In this document: one piece after another, positions 49,758 through 54,804 of the stretch
Numbering within the stretch: position 1 is the first letter of the stretch
Layout: each line of letters begins with the position of its first letter
Source of the DNA: Clostridiales bacterium
Lineage (GTDB): Bacteria > Bacillota > Clostridia > Oscillospirales > Oscillospiraceae
Length of the DNA stretch: 54,804 nt
NCBI GenBank assembly: GCA_902363045.1
Contig: CABIYX010000024.1
Span: forward strand, 1-54,804
Direction: 5' to 3'
Notes under the pieces: model-generated
What the model was told of the DNA's origin: nothing
Seen by the model: the letters and a program-made list of their open reading frames with translations, nothing else
The model's database searches: none
Position numbers and translations under genes: made by a program

Positions 49758-50718
49758 ACATCAGCTCCGCCAGCATCTGATAGCTCTCGCCCCATCGGGC
49801 GTTGGGCTTATAGTGGAACAGGTCCTTGGGCAGCACCTCCACCCGGTCCTCCTTCACCGCAGTGAGGGTCTGCCAGGCCGGGTCGCTGTGGAGCAGCTCG
49901 TCCAGACTCTCGAGGGCGGCCTCTTGACTGGCCCCCATGGTGGTGACAAAGATGAACTCCGGGTCGGCAGCCAGGATGGATTCCATCTGGAGATCCTCCA
50001 GCAGACCGCTGTCGCTGTCGGCGATGTTCGCCGCCCCCAGATCCTTCAGGATCGCCCCGGCGATGTTGTCGCTGTTTTTGGCCCGCACCCCGCTGGAATA
50101 GGCCCGCAGCAGCAGCACGGTGGGGGCCTCCCCCTCCGGCACGGAGGCAATGGCCGCGTCGATCTCGCTCTGAATGTCCAGCCCGTTTTTCTGGTACAGG
50201 TCGGACCGGCCGGTCAGATCCGTACAGATCTTCAGCATATTCAGATAATCGTCAAAGGTCTCCACCTTGAACCAGGCGGCGGGGATCCCGGCCGCCTCCA
50301 GACTGTCCCGCAGCCCCATCTGTCCGTCCAGATCCGGGGTGAGGAGCACCAGATCCGGCTCAGCGGCAAAGAGAGCCTCCAGGTCGGGCTGCTGGTTGGC
50401 GCCCAGATTCACGGTATCCTCCGGAAGCTCCAGCCCCCGCTCGTCATAGGCGTCCTGAGTGACCGCAACTACCTCTCCTCCAGCCAGCAGCCAGGTCTCG
50501 GCATAGCTGCCCAGCAGAGCCGCTACCCGCTTGGGAGGCTGCTCCAGCTCCACGGTATTCCCCAGGCTGTCGGTAAAGGTACAGGTTCCCTGAGCGCTCT
50601 GCTCCGCGCCGGCGGAGGATGTGGTGGGGGCAGAGGTGGATGCTTCTCCCCCTCCAGGGGCGCAGGCGGACAGCAGAATCATGGCCGCCGCCAGAACGAT
50701 AAACAGTCGTCGCATCAT
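49735..50718 (-). CDS. Substrate-binding lipoprotein (BtuF/FhuD-like)
   Basis: The 327-residue protein has a lipoprotein signal (MILLSAC), a Ser/Thr-rich linker and a type III binding fold (FTDSLGNTVELEQPPKRVAAL, ANQQPDLEALFAAEPDLVLL). It is the first gene of the operon, with GGAAAGGA before the ATG. A weak promoter (TACAAT at about 50764-50769) and an inverted repeat CGGGTA/TACCCG (50744-50763) lie upstream. No cobalamin riboswitch is seen in the 200-bp gap. Confidence 0.9.
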   Translation of the reverse strand: MMRRLFIVLAAAMILLSACAPGGGEASTSAPTTSSAGAEQSAQGTCTFTDSLGNTVELEQPPKRVAALLGSYAETWLLAGGEVVAVTQDAYDERGLELPEDTVNLGANQQPDLEALFAAEPDLVLLTPDLDGQMGLRDSLEAAGIPAAWFKVETFDDYLNMLKICTDLTGRSDLYQKNGLDIQSEIDAAIASVPEGEAPTVLLLRAYSSGVRAKNSDNIAGAILKDLGAANIADSDSGLLEDLQMESILAADPEFIFVTTMGASQEAALESLDELLHSDPAWQTLTAVKEDRVEVLPKDLFHYKPNARWGESYQMLAELMYGSGETA

Positions 50719-50841
50719 CGATCTTCCTTTCCTCGTTGTGATCCGGGTAGAAAAGTTTACCCGTCATTGTACCATATTTGCCCCCGGCGCGCCAGTCCGG
50801 CCCCGTCTTTTTTCCACCTCCGCCAAAGTTTTTCCGCCGTC

Positions 50842-50870
50842 TTGAAAATTCCCGACCTTTTCGTTACAAT
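50842..50870 (+). promoter_or_regulatory. Promoter of the feoAB gene
   Basis: TTGAAA (50842-50847), 17 nt, TACAAT (50865-50870). A CGAGCCC/GGGCTCG hairpin (50881-50907) follows just before the ribosome binding site. I recognise no clear Fur or DtxR box. Confidence 0.75.
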
Positions 50871-50921
50871 AAATCCGAATCGAGCCCAGGGCCGACCTCG
50901 GGCTCGGAAAGAAGGAACATC

Positions 50922-53333
50922 ATGGAACAACAACAGTTCAATTCCCCCCGCACCCTCCAGGAGCTCGCCCCCGGGCAGAGCGGCATGATCCTGTCTGTGG
51001 GCAACCAGTCCGGAGCGGTCAAGCGCCGTCTGGTGGATATGGGCCTGACCCCCGGGACCACGGTAAAGGTGACCAAGGTGGCCCCCCTGGGCGACCCGCT
51101 GGAGGTCTCTCTCCGCGGCTATGAGCTGTCCCTGCGGAAGGATGACGCCGCCCAGATCCGCATCGGCGCACCACGCCGCCCCGCCGCACGGGAGGACGGC
51201 GCCCGCCGCACAGACCCGGAGCGCGCCTGCAAGCAGCTCCAGGACCATGTCCACGAGCTGGAGCAGCACGGACGCCCCTATGACCACAGCGCCCACGACA
51301 GCCGCCCCATGCGCATCGCCCTGGCGGGCAACCCCAACTGCGGCAAGACCACCCTGTTCAACGCCCTCACCGGCTCCAACCAGTATGTGGGCAACTGGCC
51401 CGGGGTGACCGTGGAGAAAAAGGAGGGCACCGCCCGCCTAGGCGACCGGGAGCTGACGGTGGTGGATCTGCCGGGGATCTACTCCCTGTCCCCCTACTCC
51501 ATGGAAGAGATCGTGGCCCGGGACTTCATCATTTGCGAGGGACCGGACGCCATTTTGAACATTGTGGACGCCACCAATCTGGAGCGCAACCTCTATCTCA
51601 CCGTTCAGCTGCTGGAGCTGGAGCGCCCCCTGGTGCTTGCCCTGAACTTTATGGACGAGGTGGAGGCCCGGGGGGACTCCATCGATGTGGAGCGCCTCTC
51701 CCGGCAGCTGGGCGTCCCCGTGGTCCCCATCACCGCCAAGACTGGCCAGGGACTGGACGAGCTGCTCCAGGCGGCCCACCGGCAGATGCACCTGGGCTGT
51801 ACCTTTGAGCCCGACGACCTGTACGACAGCTTCACCCACGACATTCACCACCGCATGGGCGAGCTGCTCCACGACTACGCCTATTCCGCCCACCTCCCCG
51901 CCCACTGGGCGGCCATCAAGCTGCTGGAGGGGGACAAGCTGGTGGAGGAGGCCCTGCACCTGCCCCGGGCAGTGCAGGAGGAGCTGCGGAGCATCATCGC
52001 CGAGTATGAGGCCTCCAGCGACCTGGGCGATCGGGAGACCCTCATCGCCGACAGCCGCTATCAGTACATCGAGCGAGTGGTCGAGGCCTCCGTGGTCAAG
52101 GGGCACGCTGCCGCCGGACCCACCCTCAGCGAGCGGATCGACCGGGTGGTCACCGGCAAGTACACCGCCCTCCCCCTGTTCCTGTGCGCCATGCTGGCCA
52201 TGTTCACCATCACCTTCGGTCCCTTCGGCTCCTGGCTGCAAAACGGCGTCAGCGCCCTGATCGACCTGTTTTCCGGCTGGCTGGACGGGACCCTGGCCGC
52301 CGCGGGCGTCTCCCCGGTGCTCATCAGCCTGGTGTGCGACGGCATCATCGCCGGGGTGGGCGGCGTGCTCTCCTTTCTGCCCCAGATCGCCCTGCTGTTC
52401 TTCTTTCTCTCCTTTCTGGAGGACTCGGGCTATATGTCCCGGGCCGCCTTCATCATGGACCGGCTGCTGCGCCGCTTCGGACTAAGCGGGAAGGCCTTTA
52501 TCCCCATGCTCATGGGCTTTGGCTGCTCCGTCCCCGCCATCATGGGGGCCCGCACCATGGAAAACGAGAAGGACCGGCGGATGACCATTCTCCTGGTCCC
52601 CTTCATGTCCTGCTCGGCCAAGCTTCCCGTCTATGGCATGATCGCCGGCGCTTTCTTCGGCCCCTGGGCCGGCCTGGTGGTCTTTGGCCTGTATGTGCTG
52701 GGGATGTTGGCGGGTATTCTGTCCGGCCTGCTCTTCAAGCGGACCCTCTTCGCCGGAGATCCCGCTCCCTTCGTGCTGGAGCTGCCCCCCTACCGCCTGC
52801 CATCCTTTGAAAACATCGCCACCCATGTGTGGCAGAAGGTAAAGGGCTTCCTCATCAAGGCGGGCACCCTGATCCTGCTGATGTCCATGGTCCTTTGGCT
52901 GCTCCAGTCCTTTGACTTCTCCCTGCGCATGGTGGACGACGCGGCCCAGTCCATGCTGGGCACCCTGGGCAGCTGGATCGCCCCCATCTTCGCCCCCCTG
53001 GGCTTTGGCTTCTGGCAGGCGGCGGTGGCTTTGCTCACCGGACTGATCGCCAAGGAGATGGTGGTCTCCTCCCTGTCCATGTTCTACGGCTTCGCCCTCA
53101 CCGCCACCAGCGCCCAGGTGGCCGCCGCCATGACCGGCTTCACCCCCCTGTCCGCCCTCTCCATGCTGGTGTTCATCCTGCTGTACGTCCCATGCGTGGC
53201 GGCGGTATCCACCCTGGCCCGGGAGATGAACAGCGTCAAATGGACCCTGTTCTCCATCGCCTGGCAGATCGGCATTGCGTACACCGCCGCATTTCTGGTC
53301 CACACCGCCGGCCTGCTGTTAGGCTTTGTGTGA
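50922..53333 (+). CDS. feoB: FeoA-FeoB fusion ferrous iron transporter
   Basis: The 803-residue protein joins a FeoA SH3-like domain (about residues 8-85, LVDMGLTPGTTVKV) to FeoB. The linker (about 103-128) is histidine-rich. The FeoB G domain has GNPNCGKTTLFNALTG, VDLPGIYS and the N-F-M-D base motif; the membrane part has two gate motifs, the second with FGCSVPAIMGARTM. FeoA normally regulates FeoB as a separate protein. The ATG at 50922 has GAAGGAAC upstream. Confidence 0.94.
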   Translation: MEQQQFNSPRTLQELAPGQSGMILSVGNQSGAVKRRLVDMGLTPGTTVKVTKVAPLGDPLEVSLRGYELSLRKDDAAQIRIGAPRRPAAREDGARRTDPERACKQLQDHVHELEQHGRPYDHSAHDSRPMRIALAGNPNCGKTTLFNALTGSNQYVGNWPGVTVEKKEGTARLGDRELTVVDLPGIYSLSPYSMEEIVARDFIICEGPDAILNIVDATNLERNLYLTVQLLELERPLVLALNFMDEVEARGDSIDVERLSRQLGVPVVPITAKTGQGLDELLQAAHRQMHLGCTFEPDDLYDSFTHDIHHRMGELLHDYAYSAHLPAHWAAIKLLEGDKLVEEALHLPRAVQEELRSIIAEYEASSDLGDRETLIADSRYQYIERVVEASVVKGHAAAGPTLSERIDRVVTGKYTALPLFLCAMLAMFTITFGPFGSWLQNGVSALIDLFSGWLDGTLAAAGVSPVLISLVCDGIIAGVGGVLSFLPQIALLFFFLSFLEDSGYMSRAAFIMDRLLRRFGLSGKAFIPMLMGFGCSVPAIMGARTMENEKDRRMTILLVPFMSCSAKLPVYGMIAGAFFGPWAGLVVFGLYVLGMLAGILSGLLFKRTLFAGDPAPFVLELPPYRLPSFENIATHVWQKVKGFLIKAGTLILLMSMVLWLLQSFDFSLRMVDDAAQSMLGTLGSWIAPIFAPLGFGFWQAAVALLTGLIAKEMVVSSLSMFYGFALTATSAQVAAAMTGFTPLSALSMLVFILLYVPCVAAVSTLAREMNSVKWTLFSIAWQIGIAYTAAFLVHTAGLLLGFV

Positions 53334-53421
53334 TCCGGAGCTCTGACCACTTCCGCGATTTCTGACTCCGTCCGCCGGAGGGGCCCAGCCCGCTCCCGCA
53401 GACTGAAAGGTATGTTGCTTC

Positions 53422-54225
53422 ATGGGAAAAATCGATCTGATCGCCCTGGACCTGGACGGCACATTCCTGGACCCGGCGGGGGAGATCTCCCCCGCCTCCC
53501 TGGATGCTGTGCGGACGGCCCGGGCCGCCGGGGTCAAGGTGGTGCTGTCCACCGGCCGCTCCGGCGCAGAGGCGGCACACTTCTCCCAGCTGGCGGGCTG
53601 TGACAGCCTGGCCGTCTGCCTGGGGGGCGCGGCCCTGTGTGACGCCCGCACCGGCAGACACCTGCGCCGGTGGGACCTGCCGGAGGAAACCGGGCGGCGT
53701 GCCCTGGAGCTATGCCTGGACCGGGACATCGAGCTGATGATCTTCGCCGGGGAGGAGATCCTGCTGGATCCCTTCTCCCGCCGTTCTCTCCGGCGCACCT
53801 ATCCCTTCTCTGTCTTTCACCGCCACGCCGTTGACGTTTCGGACCCTCTGGCCCATCTGGCGGAGCGCGGCCTGCCCCTCACCAAGCTCCACGGGGATCA
53901 GAAGCCGGGCGGCTACCCGCTGGAGGAGCTGGCCGCCCTGCCCGGTGTGTCCCTCACCGCCTCCAACGACCATGATTTCGAGTTGGTCCCCGCCGGAGTA
54001 AACAAGGGCCGCACTCTGGCCCTCCTCGCCCTGATGTGGGGCATCCCCCTGGAGCGCTGTGCCGCTGTGGGGGACAGCGCAAATGACCTGGAAATGCTCC
54101 ATGCGGTGGGCCGTCCCATCGCTATGGGGAATGCCGCTCCTCAGGTACAGGCGGCTGCCGCCTGCATCGTGGCGGACAACTCCCACGACGGCGCGGCCCA
54201 GGCTATTCTCTCCTGCTTGGAATGA
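53422..54225 (+). CDS. Cof-type HAD hydrolase
   Basis: The 267-residue phosphatase has motif I ALDLDGTFLD, motif II STGR, motif III around the NKGRTLALL lysine and motif IV GDSANDLEML. The type IIB cap lies at about residues 80-190. It follows feoB by 88 nt on the same strand and may share the transcript. Substrate is unknown (sugar phosphates or flavin nucleotides are usual). Confidence 0.9.
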   Translation: MGKIDLIALDLDGTFLDPAGEISPASLDAVRTARAAGVKVVLSTGRSGAEAAHFSQLAGCDSLAVCLGGAALCDARTGRHLRRWDLPEETGRRALELCLDRDIELMIFAGEEILLDPFSRRSLRRTYPFSVFHRHAVDVSDPLAHLAERGLPLTKLHGDQKPGGYPLEELAALPGVSLTASNDHDFELVPAGVNKGRTLALLALMWGIPLERCAAVGDSANDLEMLHAVGRPIAMGNAAPQVQAAAACIVADNSHDGAAQAILSCLE

Positions 54226-54336
54226 GCCCCTTACGGCCCGCTCCGCCATTTTCCCCTTGACCTTCCCCCTGGTGGAGAGTGTACCGTAAGGCCGCCGGGA
54301 TCGATCCATCCGCAGATGCTTTTCATACCTGCCCGC

Positions 54337-54363
54337 AAAAAAGCCCACCCCGGCTCGGGGCGG
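54337..54363 (-). terminator. Terminator for the toxin transcript
   Basis: The 8-bp stem CCACCCCG/CGGGGCGG (one G-T pair, loop GCT) is followed on the minus strand by GCTTTTTT. It would end an mRNA reading leftward from the toxin gene across the whole small-RNA gene. Confidence 0.75.
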
Positions 54364-54365
54364 AC

Positions 54366-54394
54366 TTGACAAGTGAACATCAGCCGGTTATACT
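54366..54394 (+). promoter_or_regulatory. Consensus promoter of the small RNA
   Basis: TTGACA (54366-54371), 17 nt, TATACT (54389-54394). No protein-coding gene with a ribosome binding site follows. Confidence 0.88.
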
Positions 54395-54400
54395 GAACAT

Positions 54401-54495
54401 GAAAAGGGCACTGCCGGCAGACGGTTGGCCCCTATCTCATGTCATTGAAGTGATCGCCGAACTTTTAGGAATGGGACGGCGGTCACTTCTTTTTT
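54401..54495 (+). ncRNA. Candidate antisense (antitoxin) small RNA
   Basis: This RNA of about 95 nt runs from the predicted start to a textbook terminator: the 13-bp stem GAAGTGATCGCCG (54447-54459) with 54477-54489, then TTTTTT. It is transcribed against the 3-prime part of the toxin mRNA, and its terminator stem contains the complement of the toxin stop codon. The layout resembles txpA/RatA and bsrG/SR4 of Bacillus, where toxin mRNA and antitoxin RNA overlap at their 3-prime ends. Confidence 0.7.
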
Positions 54496-54569
54496 GTGAT
54501 CTGGAGAACCAGACCAATGATGCCGATAACCACAAGACAGAACTGAAACAGGTCTGAATATGTAACCAC
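54483..54569 (-). CDS. Holin-like toxin peptide (28 residues)
   Basis: A GTG start at 54569 has GAGGGGG at 8 nt. The peptide begins MVTYSDLFQF, has a hydrophobic helix (CLVVIGIIGLVLQI) and ends TKKK. This matches the small putative holin-like toxin family common in Firmicutes (start MVTYSDLF, one membrane helix, basic end). It is probably a membrane-damaging type I toxin held silent by the convergent RNA. A minus-strand promoter lies at 54660-54688. Confidence 0.75.
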   Translation of the reverse strand: MVTYSDLFQFCLVVIGIIGLVLQITKKK

Positions 54570-54659
54570 AAGCACCACCCCCTCTCACTGGAGGGGTCAA
54601 GAAGTCCCCTCCGGGATGGAGAGGCCAACCGCCTGCCGTTTGCTGGCAGTGCCAAAGAC

Positions 54660-54688
54660 AGAATACCACACTTTTCGCCGCAGTGCAA
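54660..54688 (-). promoter_or_regulatory. Promoter of the toxin mRNA
   Basis: Minus-strand TTGCAC (54683-54688), 17 nt, TATTCT (54660-54665). The leader (about 54650 to 54570) contains a CTGCC/GGCAG hairpin and shares the pieces GGCACTGCC and GGTTGGCC with the 5-prime part of the small RNA, so the locus carries a partial inverted repeat (54406-54434 and 54620-54654). I see no gene in 54690-54804. Confidence 0.65.
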
Positions 54689-54804
54689 CTACTCCAAGTC
54701 TCAAATCCGTCCACGTCGTGTAGGTTTGTCAAACATCTTGGACGGTGAACTCCAGAGGAGAAAGCCAACCGAGCGGTCTCATGGGGAAGTTATTGGAGCG
54801 GCGG

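Noticed and set aside
50719..50921. Cobalamin riboswitch before the cobalamin operon
   Set aside because: The gap is short and I see neither the B12 box nor the conserved core.
54690..54804. Insertion-sequence or recombinase fragment at the right edge
   Set aside because: Some inverted repeats and a short open frame occur, but nothing is recognisable before the window ends.

Overview
The window reads as a chromosomal segment of a GC-rich, low-spore-type Firmicute, most likely a gut Oscillospiraceae (Flavonifractor/Lawsonibacter/Dysosmobacter-like). The reasons are strong Shine-Dalgarno sites, sigma-A promoters with 17-nt spacers, GC-rich codon use, a split transketolase, DUF4358 and SGNH lipoproteins, a DUF4179 anti-sigma partner and an anaerobic cobalamin pathway. 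The genus is inference.

Layout. 97-5728 (+) is a three-gene translationally coupled operon: a double SWIM zinc-finger protein, a small protein and a giant DUF4132 protein. 5855-12684 (-) is a lower-glycolysis run transcribed trmL, pgk, tpiA, gpmI, eno. The gaps after pgk, tpiA and gpmI carry extra copies of the 3-prime end of the gene just upstream, interleaved with hairpin-rich repeat elements. 13222-13907 holds an AT-rich orphan gene and tRNA-Leu(GAG), again followed by one of these repeats. 14297-18478 (+) holds a MATE exporter, a long attenuated leader, mgtE and an RluD-type pseudouridine synthase. 18728-28030 (-) holds split transketolase, an EF-G-like GTPase, two lipoproteins, a two-subunit ThrE-type exporter, a DegV protein and a phosphoribosyltransferase-like protein. 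28213-29957 (+) is an ECF sigma/DUF4179 pair. 30075-31624 (-) is cca with a small coupled gene. 31665-34441 is a divergent metal-resistance module (ArsR, HMA chaperone, P-type ATPase). 34482-40070 holds ogt, an XRE-regulated membrane gene, a two-component system, a CLC channel and a LysO-type exporter.

40150-50718 (-) is one long operon: a B12/metal-chelate ABC importer (lipoprotein, permease, ATPase) followed by cbiK, cbiD, cbiL, cbiF, cbiG, cbiH, cbiJ/cobK, a cbiE-cbiT fusion and cbiC. It covers cobalt insertion through the C-8X rearrangement. The later steps (cbiA, cbiP, cbiB, nucleotide loop) and a cobalamin riboswitch are not in the window. 50922-54225 (+) holds a FeoA-FeoB fusion and a HAD phosphatase. 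At 54337-54688 I find a 28-codon holin-like toxin gene facing a convergent, promoter- and terminator-bounded small RNA, a candidate type I toxin-antitoxin locus.

The most unusual signal is the glycolytic repeat system. Structured elements are bordered by displaced 3-prime ends of pgk, gpmI and tpiA including the stop codon. The differences between displaced and current ends are all synonymous for pgk (7 of 7, near copy) and gpmI (3 of 3), and the tpiA copy is identical. The elements themselves show compensatory base changes in their stems. This looks like repeated insertion that renews the gene end.
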